Assembly: GCA_000436755.1 (NCBI GenBank)
Contig: FR887347.1
Location: forward strand, 42,900-86,513
DNA length: 43,614 nt
Direction: 5' to 3'
Source of the DNA: Clostridium sp. CAG:253
GTDB lineage: Bacteria > Bacillota > Clostridia > Lachnospirales > Lachnospiraceae
Part shown: positions 8,742 to 17,058 of the stretch, piece after piece
How positions within the stretch are numbered: position 1 is the first letter of the stretch
How the letters are laid out: each line of letters begins with the position of its first letter
Position numbers and translations under genes: made by a program
The notes under the pieces: model-generated
What the model saw: the letters and a program-made list of their open reading frames with translations, nothing else
Told to the model about the DNA's origin: nothing
Databases searched by the model: none

Positions 8742-9719
8742 ATGATTCAGAGAGCACGAAGATTGAGACAGAATGAGATATTAAGAAAGATGGTAAGAGA
8801 GACAAGAATGGACAAATCGTCACTTGTTTATCCTATGTTTGTCAGAGAGGGAAAAAATATTGTTGAGGAAATTCCGTCAATGGAGGGACAATTCCGTTAT
8901 AGTGTTGACAGGATGTCTGAAAAACTTGAAAGCTTGAAAAAAGCAGGAGTGAACAGTGTTATTTTGTTTGGTATTCCTGATGTGAAAGATGAACTTGGAA
9001 CAGGTGCTTATGATGATGAGGGAATTGTGCAAAAGGCACTTAGAGCTGCAAAGAAAGATTTTTCTGATATGTATTTTATAACTGATGTGTGCATGTGTGA
9101 GTATACATCACACGGACATTGTGGTGTACTTTGCGGTCATGATGTGGACAACGATTCCACACTTGAACTTCTTACAAAGACAGCAGTTTCCCATGTGAAA
9201 GCAGGCGCAGATATGGTAGCACCATCTGACATGATGGATGGAAGAGTGCTTGCAATCAGAAATGCACTTGATGAAAATGGATTTAAGAATACACCGATAA
9301 TGTCATATGCCGTAAAATATGCGTCCTCTTTTTATTCTCCGTTTAGAGATGCCGCAGGTTCAGCACCGTCATTTGGTGACAGAAAATCTTACCAGATGGA
9401 TTACCATAATAGAAAAGAGGGCATTAAGGAGGCTTTGCAGGATGTAGAAGAAGGTGCAGATATTATAATGGTAAAGCCGGCGATGAGTTATCTTGACATT
9501 GTAAGAGAAGTTGCGGATATAGTAGATGTTCCTGTAGCTACATACAGCGTAAGCGGAGAGTATGCGATGGTAAAAGCGGCAGCAAAAGCAGGATGCATTG
9601 ATGAGGAAAAGATTGTGTGTGAGATGGCAACAGCAACATACAGAGCGGGCTCAAGCATATATCTTACATATTTTGCAGAGCAGATTGCAGAATATATGGA
9701 TAAGGGTTTGATTGGGTAG
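8742..9719 (+). CDS. hemB: Delta-aminolevulinic acid dehydratase (porphobilinogen synthase)
   Basis: A 325-residue enzyme condensing two 5-aminolevulinate molecules to porphobilinogen. The metal-site triad is visible as DVCMCEYTSHGHCGVL, which marks a zinc-type enzyme, and the two active-site lysines are K192 (SYAVKYASS) and K245 (IIMVKPAMSYLD). ATG 8742 is preceded by GAGG at 5 bases; the frame extends to a TTG at 8694 without a good ribosome site. It lies 66 bases after hemA, completes the set needed for uroporphyrinogen III together with the HemC fusion, and is followed 23 bases later by an apparently unrelated DNA-repair-like gene. Confidence 0.96.
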   Translation: MIQRARRLRQNEILRKMVRETRMDKSSLVYPMFVREGKNIVEEIPSMEGQFRYSVDRMSEKLESLKKAGVNSVILFGIPDVKDELGTGAYDDEGIVQKALRAAKKDFSDMYFITDVCMCEYTSHGHCGVLCGHDVDNDSTLELLTKTAVSHVKAGADMVAPSDMMDGRVLAIRNALDENGFKNTPIMSYAVKYASSFYSPFRDAAGSAPSFGDRKSYQMDYHNRKEGIKEALQDVEEGADIIMVKPAMSYLDIVREVADIVDVPVATYSVSGEYAMVKAAAKAGCIDEEKIVCEMATATYRAGSSIYLTYFAEQIAEYMDKGLIG

Positions 9720-9742
9720 ACATAAACAGAAGAGGGAAATAC

Positions 9743-10378
9743 ATGACAACAAGAGAAGAAGCATTAAATTTTGGACTTTCGTTTCCGGACACATACAAGA
9801 GTGCACCGTTTCATGATGAAAACTGGCAGCTTGTGCGTGTGAAAGGAAGTAAAAAAGCTTTTCTGTGGACATATGAAAGAAACGGCTATATAAATTTAAA
9901 CGTGAAAGTAAACAGTGAGTGGCGTGATTTTTGGAGAGATGCATTTGAGTCTGTCATACCCGGCTGGCATCAGAACAAAGAAAACTGGAATACCATAATC
10001 CTTGACGGTTCAATTCCGGATGAAGATGTTAAAAGGATGATAACGGAGAGCTATGAGATTGTAACTGACAGTCCGACAAAAAGGATTTATGAAGCGGTCA
10101 AAAAAATTCCAAAAGGAAAGGTTGCGACATACGGACAGGTTGCAAAGATGGCAGGAAATCCTAAAATGTCGAGAGCGGTCGGCAATGCTCTTCACAAAAA
10201 TCCGAATCCGGAGGAGATACCATGTTTTCGTGTGGTCAATTCTAAAGGGGAACTTTCGGGAGCCTTTGCATTTGGCGGTGAAAATGAACAGCAGAAGAGA
10301 CTTGAGGCTGACGGAATAGAGGTTAAAAACGGAAAAGTAGATTTGAGCAAATATGGGATTGACACAAAAATAATATAA
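9743..10378 (+). CDS. YjbR/MmcQ domain fused to an alkyltransferase-like (MGMT) domain
   Basis: A 211-residue two-domain protein. Residues 1-112 match the MmcQ/YjbR fold (SFPDTYKSAPFHDENWQLVR, then W/N-rich strands). Residues 116-205 match the DNA-binding domain of O6-alkylguanine alkyltransferases: PKGKVATYGQVAKMAG helix-turn-helix, then the active-site region. The catalytic cysteine is kept (Cys161), but the motif reads PCFRV where the family has PCHRV; the normally invariant His is Phe162. Alkyltransferase-like proteins instead replace the Cys. It may bind alkylated DNA without full repair turnover, which is inference. GAGGG precedes the ATG, and the gene follows hemB by 23 bases. Confidence 0.85.
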   Translation: MTTREEALNFGLSFPDTYKSAPFHDENWQLVRVKGSKKAFLWTYERNGYINLNVKVNSEWRDFWRDAFESVIPGWHQNKENWNTIILDGSIPDEDVKRMITESYEIVTDSPTKRIYEAVKKIPKGKVATYGQVAKMAGNPKMSRAVGNALHKNPNPEEIPCFRVVNSKGELSGAFAFGGENEQQKRLEADGIEVKNGKVDLSKYGIDTKII

Positions 10379-10413
10379 AACTGACACAAAATTTTCGTTC
10401 TAGTGACATGAAT
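10360..10413 (+). promoter_or_regulatory. Three TGACA repeats phased at 22 bp upstream of the sulfotransferase
   Basis: TGACACAAAA at 10360, TGACACAAAA at 10382 and TGACATGAAT at 10404 start exactly 22 bases apart, two helical turns. They lie 44-97 bases before the sulfotransferase ATG. The first overlaps the end of the upstream coding region. Candidate tandem operator; the regulator is unknown. Confidence 0.4.
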
Positions 10414-10456
10414 TTTTTTTAATTTAGTTATAACAAGAGAAAAAGGAGTCATTAGA

Positions 10457-12451
10457 ATGAAAATTAAGAGTCAGATAAGTGATGCTATAAAAAAGAAATT
10501 ATTTAACACATTTATTATAAACGAAGATGTATTTTCTCTCATGGCTGAAAAAGAACAGCTTTCAGATAAACAGGAAAAATACAGATACGAAACAAATATT
10601 GAAAATGTTCAGCAGTCTTTGGCGGTGCAGACTTATAAAAAAGAATTGGTCATAGAGCATATGCTTGATAACGGGACTTATGATTTCAGAAATTCTCTTT
10701 TAATATTAAATCCATATAAAATATCATTATTAACAGCACTTTTAATTTTCAATACGGATGTTGAGTGCATGGTTAAATACGAAATTAAAGGTATTCGTGG
10801 TTCTAAAAATTATTCTATGTGTGACAATATCTGTACGACGAGACATCGTGTTCCGATAATGGGGCTCTATGAAAATGCATATAATATCGTTCAAATATAT
10901 CTTTTAGACTCACATGGGCAGATAATCGACATGAATAAGATTATGATACATACACCTAAGTTAAAGGGAAAGCTTGAAACAGAAGTAAAAGTGATGGGAC
11001 AGGCAGAAAATAAAGGCAGTAAATTTATGCTTGTGACAGGCGGTTATGGCGGTTCAACTTATGCTTTTGACGAAAACGGAAATGTACGTTTTATACTGGG
11101 AAGACCGTCTCATCCTTATGGAATACATGACATTGGCAACGGGAAATTTTTGTATGCAGAAAAAAGCATGCGTCGTCCAAATTTCGGAAATGCACATTCA
11201 GTCGTTATGCATGAAATGGATTATATGGGCAGAGTATACAAAACATTTCTGCATCCAAACGGATACCACCATTGGGCTGTCAGGGAAGAAAACAGCGGAA
11301 ATTATCTTGTAGCATCAAGTTCTGTTCAGGATTTATCATGTGAAAATATGATAATTGAAATAGACCCGGAAACCGGAAATGTTTTAAGAAGTATAAATGT
11401 AAATGATTTGTTTGATAAGACATACGTTACAAGAAGTGACTGGGCTCATATAAATGCATTTGCGTATATACCTGAAGAGGACTGTGTTATAGTTTCGATG
11501 AGAAATATTCACACTATCGCGAAGATAAGTTTAAAGAGTAACGAATTAATCTGGATTATTGCAAACCCGGAATTTTATAAAAAAACAGAGCAAAAAGATA
11601 AAGTTTTAAAACCGGATGGACATATAGACTGGTTTTTCCAGCAGCATGCAGTATCAATACTGGAGTGTGACAGTACAGCACATACTTACAAAATTATATT
11701 ATTTGACAATCACACGGCGAACAGAAGACCCGTAAAATATTTTGATAAAGTAGAAAAGTCAAATGTGCTGATATTAAATATAGATGAAAAAAGCGGAAAG
11801 GTTTCACAGGAGAAAAGGATACCGACTTCTTTAAGCATTACCCGTTCAAATGCATTTGTGACCGACAAAGGTGATTATATATTTGCAATGTGTGGAAATT
11901 TAAAAGAGCAGATTGACGGATATAGGGCTAAAATATACAAATATGATTATAAATCAGGAGAATGTGTAAACGAGATATTGTGTAAAAAAGATTTTTTTAG
12001 TGGAATGGAAATGGAATTTGACATTAGAGGATTATCAGAACCTATTCTTGGGGATAAACCTATAGTAGTTGGAAAATTAAAAAATCTGAACCGAAGTAAA
12101 AGGATTTTTGGACAATTTGAAAACGCCATTGATATAAGTTTATATAAAGAAAAGAACGAAGAGGATTGTTTTGAGAACGGTCTGCCGTTTATACCGCGTA
12201 TAACCGGAGATATACTTCAGATTTACAGCAGGGATCATTTAATAAAAAAAGTATACTTATATAATGAAAAAGAATTTTATGAACAGGATTATTCTGACAC
12301 AGAACAAAAAAGCGAAATATTCGTAAAACATAAGTATTACATAAATGTGCCATTAGATGAAATAGAAAACGGAAATTATAAAATTGCTTTTAAAATTGGG
12401 GAGTATAATTATACAACAGATTATTGGTTAAAAAAGACAATATTTATTTGA
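10457..12451 (+). CDS. Aryl-sulfate sulfotransferase (ASST/AssT family)
   Basis: A 664-residue protein of the PAPS-independent family, which moves sulfate from one phenol ester to another through a phospho-like sulfo-histidine. An N-terminal beta domain (about 70-175; NPYKISLLTALLIF, then HRVPIMGLYE) is followed by a six-bladed propeller with His-rich motifs: GIHDIGNGKF, NGYHHWAVREE, RSDWAHINAF, SMRNIHTIAKIS and FFQQHAVSILE. These match the active-site histidine/arginine positions of the family, though I cannot assign the catalytic one with certainty. Unlike the periplasmic AssT of enterobacteria, it has no signal peptide (charged MKIKSQISDAIKKK start). AAGGAG precedes the ATG. It stands about 1.7 kb before the APS reductase genes. 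Confidence 0.85.
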   Translation: MKIKSQISDAIKKKLFNTFIINEDVFSLMAEKEQLSDKQEKYRYETNIENVQQSLAVQTYKKELVIEHMLDNGTYDFRNSLLILNPYKISLLTALLIFNTDVECMVKYEIKGIRGSKNYSMCDNICTTRHRVPIMGLYENAYNIVQIYLLDSHGQIIDMNKIMIHTPKLKGKLETEVKVMGQAENKGSKFMLVTGGYGGSTYAFDENGNVRFILGRPSHPYGIHDIGNGKFLYAEKSMRRPNFGNAHSVVMHEMDYMGRVYKTFLHPNGYHHWAVREENSGNYLVASSSVQDLSCENMIIEIDPETGNVLRSINVNDLFDKTYVTRSDWAHINAFAYIPEEDCVIVSMRNIHTIAKISLKSNELIWIIANPEFYKKTEQKDKVLKPDGHIDWFFQQHAVSILECDSTAHTYKIILFDNHTANRRPVKYFDKVEKSNVLILNIDEKSGKVSQEKRIPTSLSITRSNAFVTDKGDYIFAMCGNLKEQIDGYRAKIYKYDYKSGECVNEILCKKDFFSGMEMEFDIRGLSEPILGDKPIVVGKLKNLNRSKRIFGQFENAIDISLYKEKNEEDCFENGLPFIPRITGDILQIYSRDHLIKKVYLYNEKEFYEQDYSDTEQKSEIFVKHKYYINVPLDEIENGNYKIAFKIGEYNYTTDYWLKKTIFI

Positions 12452-12476
12452 CATAAAAATAGAAATTGTGTATTGT
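12448..12476 (+). promoter_or_regulatory. Promoter of the FN3-like secreted protein
   Basis: TTGACA (12448-12453), a 17-base spacer and TATTGT (12471-12476). It overlaps the stop of the sulfotransferase gene and would start transcription about 140 bases before the GTG at 12625. Confidence 0.7.
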
Positions 12477-12501
12477 AGTTAGTGTATGGTATATTGAGGT
12501 G

Positions 12502-12567
12502 CCTTAGAGATACAGTACACCGGAAAAAGGTGTTTAATCAATGAGATTGCAGTGTGCTAAGGTTTTT
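12502..12567 (+). ncRNA. Structured 5' leader, possible attenuator or riboswitch (unidentified)
   Basis: CCTTAG (12502-12507) pairs with CTAAGG (12557-12562), which is followed by TTTTT. Inside lie two hairpins: ACACC-GGAAAAA-GGTGT (12517-12533) and AATC-AATGA-GATT (12536-12548). The result is a closed three-way junction ending in a U-run, upstream of the coding region by about 60 bases. It does not match c-di-GMP-I, c-di-GMP-II or THF riboswitch consensus as I know them. Confidence 0.45.
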
Positions 12568-12624
12568 ATAATACCATATGGATAATATATAATACAGGAA
12601 TGGGAATTAAAAGGAGGATATGAA

Positions 12625-13878
12625 GTGAAAAAATCAATTAAATTTCTTATGACAACGGTAGCACTTACCGCAGGGGTGCTTGCTTTTTCAAAGGCAGAAA
12701 GTAAAGCTGCTGTTGTAGATGTTGCACAGACAGATGCCGAGGACACAAAGATTACTCTTCAGTGGTCAGCAGCCCTTGGAGCACAGTCATATGCGATACA
12801 GCTTAGCGAGGATGGAAATTCAAACTGGGTTACTATGGAGACAACATCAAGTACAAATGAAAGTATAAGAAATCTAGCATCAGGTCACACTTATTATGTG
12901 AGAGTTGGAGGATTTAATTCTTATTCATGGGACATTGATAAAGAAAATACTCCGGAAGCAGTTACAGGATGGTCTGATCCGGTCGAGATGGTTACTGCAC
13001 CAAGTGTAAATAATATGACGCTTACTCAGATTGGTGCAAGTACAACTTCAATTACAATGAAGTGTTCAGAAGTTCCGGGAGCAAACTTATATCAGCTTAG
13101 CAACGATGCCTATAACGATTTTTCTGTAATAGGTGAGAGCAATACTACAATCATCACAACATCTAAAGATAAAGCTCTCACACCGGGAACGTCATATTCA
13201 ATATACTGCTATCCTTGTCGTGTAGCAAAATCTACAGGATTTATAGCAAGAGACGGTCATACAAGCCAGTATGGCAAAAAGACATTGACAAAGAAAGTTG
13301 CAACAAATAATTTTGGTTTTACAAGCATTTGGTACAATATCAATTCATATAGTGTGGGTGTTTTAGCAAGTGATGCATTAGGTGATTTCGATGGTGTACA
13401 GGTACAGCTTCAGACACCGGCAGGTAAGGTTAAAAAGACATTGACAAGCAGCGGAACTTCAACAAGTGTAAATAACACTAACGGAACTTTCTATCGTTAT
13501 CGTATTCGTACATATGTAGACTGCGGAACAGAGGGAAAAGCTTATAGTGCATGGTCAGGATATCGTTACTTTGGTGCTATCAAGACTAATGGTCTTAGTG
13601 TTACATCATCAAAAAAGAAGATTAAAATTAACTGGTCAAAGGTTGCAAATGCAAACGGTTATACAGTTTACATTTCCACAAATGAAAATGCAGGTTTCAA
13701 GAAGGTTAAAACAGTAAGCAATAAGTCAAGAAGTCTTACAATCACAAAATGCGGAAAAAATAAACTTAAAGCAAATAAGCGTTATTATTTAAGAATATGC
13801 ACAAATGCAAAAGTCGGAAAAAAGACATATAAGAGTGAGTTGTTTAATACGACAAGTGTATATGTTTCAAAATACTAA
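12625..13878 (+). CDS. Secreted fibronectin-type-III-like repeat protein
   Basis: A 417-residue exported protein. The signal peptide is MKKSIKFLMTTVALTAGVLA with a likely cleavage near the KAESKAA segment. The mature part holds at least three FN3-like beta-sandwich repeats, marked by ITLQWSAALGAQSYAIQLS, SITMKCSEVPGANLYQLS and IKINWSKVANANGYTVYIS, each with a following Y-x-V/R strand. There is no LPxTG motif or other wall anchor, so it may be released or bound non-covalently. It starts with GTG, with AAGGAGG 7 bases upstream, a strong site. It has its own promoter, structured leader and terminator, making it a monocistronic unit. The ligand is unknown. Confidence 0.8.
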   Translation: MKKSIKFLMTTVALTAGVLAFSKAESKAAVVDVAQTDAEDTKITLQWSAALGAQSYAIQLSEDGNSNWVTMETTSSTNESIRNLASGHTYYVRVGGFNSYSWDIDKENTPEAVTGWSDPVEMVTAPSVNNMTLTQIGASTTSITMKCSEVPGANLYQLSNDAYNDFSVIGESNTTIITTSKDKALTPGTSYSIYCYPCRVAKSTGFIARDGHTSQYGKKTLTKKVATNNFGFTSIWYNINSYSVGVLASDALGDFDGVQVQLQTPAGKVKKTLTSSGTSTSVNNTNGTFYRYRIRTYVDCGTEGKAYSAWSGYRYFGAIKTNGLSVTSSKKKIKINWSKVANANGYTVYISTNENAGFKKVKTVSNKSRSLTITKCGKNKLKANKRYYLRICTNAKVGKKTYKSELFNTTSVYVSKY

Positions 13879-13941
13879 TGTATCACCGAATTTCGGCTAA
13901 AAACTAAAATGAGGATATTTGAATTGCATTAAAAGATTTAG

Positions 13942-13995
13942 AACAGATTGTTATGGTTTGTCTTATTAAAGATAGACCATGGCAATCTGTTTTTT
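13942..13995 (+). terminator. Terminator of the FN3-like gene
   Basis: AACAGATTG (13942-13950) pairs with CAATCTGTT, and ATGGTTTGTC with GATAGACCAT, around a TTATTAAA loop. The stem is about 19 bp with a small internal mismatch, followed by TTTTT. Confidence 0.85.
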
Positions 13996-14011
13996 GATAA
14001 AAAATATATAA

Positions 14012-14046
14012 TTCCTATTGACATAATAGGAAAAGTAGGGTATAGT
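14012..14046 (+). promoter_or_regulatory. apr-cys operon promoter with overlapping Rrf2/CymR-like operator
   Basis: The promoter is TTGACA (14018-14023), a 17-base spacer and TATAGT (14041-14046). A perfect inverted repeat, TTCCTAT-N7-ATAGGAA (14012-14032), covers the -35 element and half the spacer. That position suits repression. CymR-type Rrf2 regulators of cysteine metabolism bind AT-rich palindromes with a similar TCCTAT/ATAGGA core, and an Rrf2 gene ends this gene run. The palindrome and promoter are seen; the regulator assignment is inference. Confidence 0.65.
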
Positions 14047-14112
14047 TATAGCCATGAACTACTAAAACATATAGAAAAAGTAGGAGATACGAAAAATGAA
14101 GGGGGTTGCCCA

Positions 14113-15840
14113 ATGGATTTTAGAGAACTGACAACCGATGTGTTAATTGTCGGCGGCGGTACAGCAGGCTGTTATGCTGCAATTACACTTGGACAGGAAA
14201 AGGATATACAGGTCCTTATCGTAGAGAAAGCCAATATTAAGCGAAGCGGCTGTCTTGCAGCAGGCGTAAATGCCATAAACGCTTATATAACTGAAGGACA
14301 TGTTCCACAGGATTATGTGGACTATGCGAAGAAAGATGCTGACGGTATAGTCAGAGAGGATTTACTTCTTTCCATGTCAGAAAGACTAAATGAAGTTACA
14401 GCGCATATGGAACGTCTCGGTCTTGTTATTTTAAAAGACAAAGATGGCAAATATGTTGCAAGGGGAAACCGAAATATAAAAATAAATGGTGAAAACATTA
14501 AACCTATTCTTGCCGATGCGGTAAAAAGCCTTGAGAACACAACAGTTATAAATCATGTAAATATTACAGATTATATAGTTGAAAACGGTGTCATAAATGG
14601 TGCTTACGGATTTGATGTAAATGATAAAACGGCATATAAGATAAATGCAAAAGCAGTTATCTGTGCGACAGGTGGTGCGGCAGGTCTTTACAGACCAAAC
14701 AATCCGGGATTTTCAAGACACAAAATGTGGTATCCTCCGTTTAATACGGGAGCAGGATATGCTATGGGAATCAAAGCCGGTGCAGAGATGACAACATTTG
14801 AGATGAGATTTATAGCACTCAGGTGTAAAGATACGATAGCTCCTACGGGAACTATTGCACAGGGAGTTCATGCAAAGCAGTTAAATTCTGACGGTGAGAT
14901 ATATGAAGATAAGTATGGTCTTACAACATCACAGCGTCTTTACGGTACGGTAACAGAGAACAAAGAAGGCAGGGGTCCATGTTACTTAAAGACGGATGAA
15001 ATATCAGATGAACAGCAAAGTGATTTGTATAAAGCGTATCTTAATATGGCACCAAGCCAGACACTTAAATGGATTGAATCGGGCAGAGGACCTAAAAATG
15101 AAAATGTTGAGATAGAAGGTACTGAGCCATATATAGTAGGAGGACATACAGCGAGCGGTTATTGGATAGACAATGACAGAAAGACAACGATTACAGGGCT
15201 TTATGCAGCCGGTGATGTTGCAGGCGGATGTCCGCAGAAATATGTGACAGGAGCTTTGGTTGAGGGCGAGATAGCAGCACAGTCGGCTGTTGAATATATT
15301 AGGGTGATTAAAGATTCAGAAAATAAAAAAGCTGATTACGGCAATGTTTCCAAAAACAGTGATAATGCGGTCAATGGATTATCATCAGCAGATAAAAAAG
15401 CCGAGTATGAAAGCTATTTTTCAAATCCAAAAGGATTTATCGATACAGAACAGCTTGAAGAAACGATGCAGAAGATTATGGATCAGTATGCAGGCGGTAT
15501 CAGTACAAATTACGAATACAATGAGAGTAGACTTGAGATAGCAAAAAGAAAAATTGATGATATAGAAAAACTTTCAGTAAATCTTCATGCAGATGATATG
15601 GACGATTTGCTCAGAATTTACGAATTAAAAGAGAGATTAGTCGTATGTAAAGTCTTGATTGAGCATTTAAAAGCAAGAAAAGAGACAAGATGGCACAGTT
15701 TTGCCGAAAATTTAGATTATCCTAATAAGAGCGACGATTATCTCAAATATGTAAATTCAAGATATGAGGATGGAAAAATAAAAATTATTTACAGAGATTT
15801 GGTGACAGGAGGTAAGGTTTATGAGCATTCGGATAAATGA
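14113..15840 (+). CDS. aprA: Adenylylsulfate (APS) reductase subunit alpha
   Basis: A 575-residue flavoprotein of the fumarate-reductase-like family that, with AprB, reduces APS to sulfite and AMP. The FAD dinucleotide motif is VLIVGGGTAGCYAAITLG near the N-terminus; NIKRSGCLAAGVNAINAYI corresponds to the active-site-side segment of AprA. The C-terminal part (about 420-575) is helical, and a second FAD contact is GLYAAGDVAGG. ATG 14113 is chosen for its AAGGGGG site 7 bases upstream; the open frame continues back across the preceding terminator and promoter, which cannot be coding. AprAB without DsrAB or Qmo in the window, but with CysDN, points to assimilatory use, as in other Clostridia. 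Confidence 0.88.
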   Translation: MDFRELTTDVLIVGGGTAGCYAAITLGQEKDIQVLIVEKANIKRSGCLAAGVNAINAYITEGHVPQDYVDYAKKDADGIVREDLLLSMSERLNEVTAHMERLGLVILKDKDGKYVARGNRNIKINGENIKPILADAVKSLENTTVINHVNITDYIVENGVINGAYGFDVNDKTAYKINAKAVICATGGAAGLYRPNNPGFSRHKMWYPPFNTGAGYAMGIKAGAEMTTFEMRFIALRCKDTIAPTGTIAQGVHAKQLNSDGEIYEDKYGLTTSQRLYGTVTENKEGRGPCYLKTDEISDEQQSDLYKAYLNMAPSQTLKWIESGRGPKNENVEIEGTEPYIVGGHTASGYWIDNDRKTTITGLYAAGDVAGGCPQKYVTGALVEGEIAAQSAVEYIRVIKDSENKKADYGNVSKNSDNAVNGLSSADKKAEYESYFSNPKGFIDTEQLEETMQKIMDQYAGGISTNYEYNESRLEIAKRKIDDIEKLSVNLHADDMDDLLRIYELKERLVVCKVLIEHLKARKETRWHSFAENLDYPNKSDDYLKYVNSRYEDGKIKIIYRDLVTGGKVYEHSDK

Positions 15841-16135
15841 TGAAAAATGTGTCGGATGCGGACTTTGTATAGAAGCCTGTCCGGGAAATCTGATTAAAAA
15901 AAATGAACATGGGAAAGCTCTTATTAAACATGAAAAAGATTGTTGGGGGTGTACATCCTGCATAAAAGAGTGTAAAATAAAAGCGATTGACTTTTTCCTT
16001 GGTGCTGACGTTGGAGGTGCAGGGAGTGTTCTGTCAGTATCTTCTAAAGGTGATATAAATACATGGACTATCACGAAGGCTGATGGAAGCGTAGAGGAGA
16101 TAATCATAAATAAGAAAGATGCTAATAAATATTGA
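15821..16135 (+). CDS. aprB: Adenylylsulfate reductase subunit beta (ferredoxin-like)
   Basis: A 104-residue electron-transfer subunit with two [4Fe-4S] motifs: [13 protein letters not shown] (residues about 9-21) and [16 protein letters not shown] (about 46-61). The remaining C-terminal 35 residues, rich in beta strands, resemble the AprB tail that wraps AprA but are shorter than in sulfate-respiring bacteria. The gene overlaps aprA by 20 bases, with GGAGG inside the end of aprA, so translation is coupled. It feeds electrons to the AprA flavin. cysD follows 22 bases later. Confidence 0.9.
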   Translation: MSIRINDEKCVGCGLCIEACPGNLIKKNEHGKALIKHEKDCWGCTSCIKECKIKAIDFFLGADVGGAGSVLSVSSKGDINTWTITKADGSVEEIIINKKDANKY

Positions 16136-16157
16136 TAAAAGAAACAGGAGGTTCGTT

Positions 16158-17057
16158 ATGGGAAATTTATCTCATCTTGATGAATTAGAGGCAGAGGCAA
16201 TCTACATAATAAGAGAAGTTGCGGCAGAATTTGAAAAACCGGTAATGCTTTACTCAATCGGTAAAGATAGTTCAGTAATGCTTCATCTTGCAATGAAGGC
16301 ATTTTATCCGGAGAAGCCGCCATTTCCGTTTCTTCATGTAGATACAACATGGAAGTTTAAGGAAATGATAGAGTTTCGTGACAAAATGGCAAAGAAACTC
16401 GGAATTGACCTTATAGTATATACAAACGAAGATGGAGTTAAGAAAGGAATCAATCCTTTTGACCACGGTTCAGCTTATACTGATATCATGAAAACACAGG
16501 CTCTTAAACAGGCACTTGACAAATATCAGTTTACGGCAGCATTTGGCGGCGGCAGACGAGATGAAGAAAAATCACGTGCAAAAGAGAGAATTTTCTCATT
16601 CAGAAATGAAGCTCATGCGTGGGACCCTAAGAACCAGCGTCCTGAGATGTGGAAACTTTTCAACAGTAAAATATTTAAGGGTGAGGAAGTAAGAGCATTC
16701 CCGCTTTCAAACTGGACAGAAAAAGACATCTGGCAGTATATAAAGAGAGAAAACATAGAGATTCCTTCGCTTTATTTTGCAAAAGAGCGTCCTGTAATTG
16801 AGAGAGACGGAAATATTATCATGGTTGATGATGACAGACTTAAACTCAGACCGGGTGAGAAAATCGAGTACAAGAAAGTTCGTTTCCGTACACTTGGATG
16901 CTATCCTCTTACAGGTGGTGTTGAGTCAAATGCAGAGACACTTGATGAAATCATTGAGGAAACACTTAGTGCGGTAGAGTCAGAGAGAACAAGCCGTGTA
17001 ATTGACCATGAGGCAGCAGGCAGCATGGAAAGAAGAAAGAAGGAGGGTTATTTCTAG
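16158..17057 (+). CDS. cysD: Sulfate adenylyltransferase subunit 2
   Basis: A 299-residue ATP-pyrophosphatase-type enzyme that makes APS from sulfate and ATP with CysN. The PP-loop is [20 protein letters not shown], and family motifs [31 protein letters not shown] and [14 protein letters not shown] are all present. AGGAGG lies 5 bases before ATG 16158; the reading frame extends 13 codons back over the end of aprB, but that start lacks a site. The stop is one base from the cysN ATG. Product APS is used directly by AprAB, which removes the need for APS kinase. Confidence 0.96.
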   Translation: MGNLSHLDELEAEAIYIIREVAAEFEKPVMLYSIGKDSSVMLHLAMKAFYPEKPPFPFLHVDTTWKFKEMIEFRDKMAKKLGIDLIVYTNEDGVKKGINPFDHGSAYTDIMKTQALKQALDKYQFTAAFGGGRRDEEKSRAKERIFSFRNEAHAWDPKNQRPEMWKLFNSKIFKGEEVRAFPLSNWTEKDIWQYIKRENIEIPSLYFAKERPVIERDGNIIMVDDDRLKLRPGEKIEYKKVRFRTLGCYPLTGGVESNAETLDEIIEETLSAVESERTSRVIDHEAAGSMERRKKEGYF

Positions 17058-17058
17058 G

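Noticed and set aside
12502..12567. Cyclic-di-GMP or THF riboswitch in the FN3 leader
   Set aside because: The conserved core nucleotides of those classes are absent; kept as an unidentified leader.
13948..14112. Upstream extension of the aprA reading frame by 55 codons
   Set aside because: It overlaps the FN3 gene terminator, the apr promoter and its palindrome; ATG 14113 has a good ribosome site.
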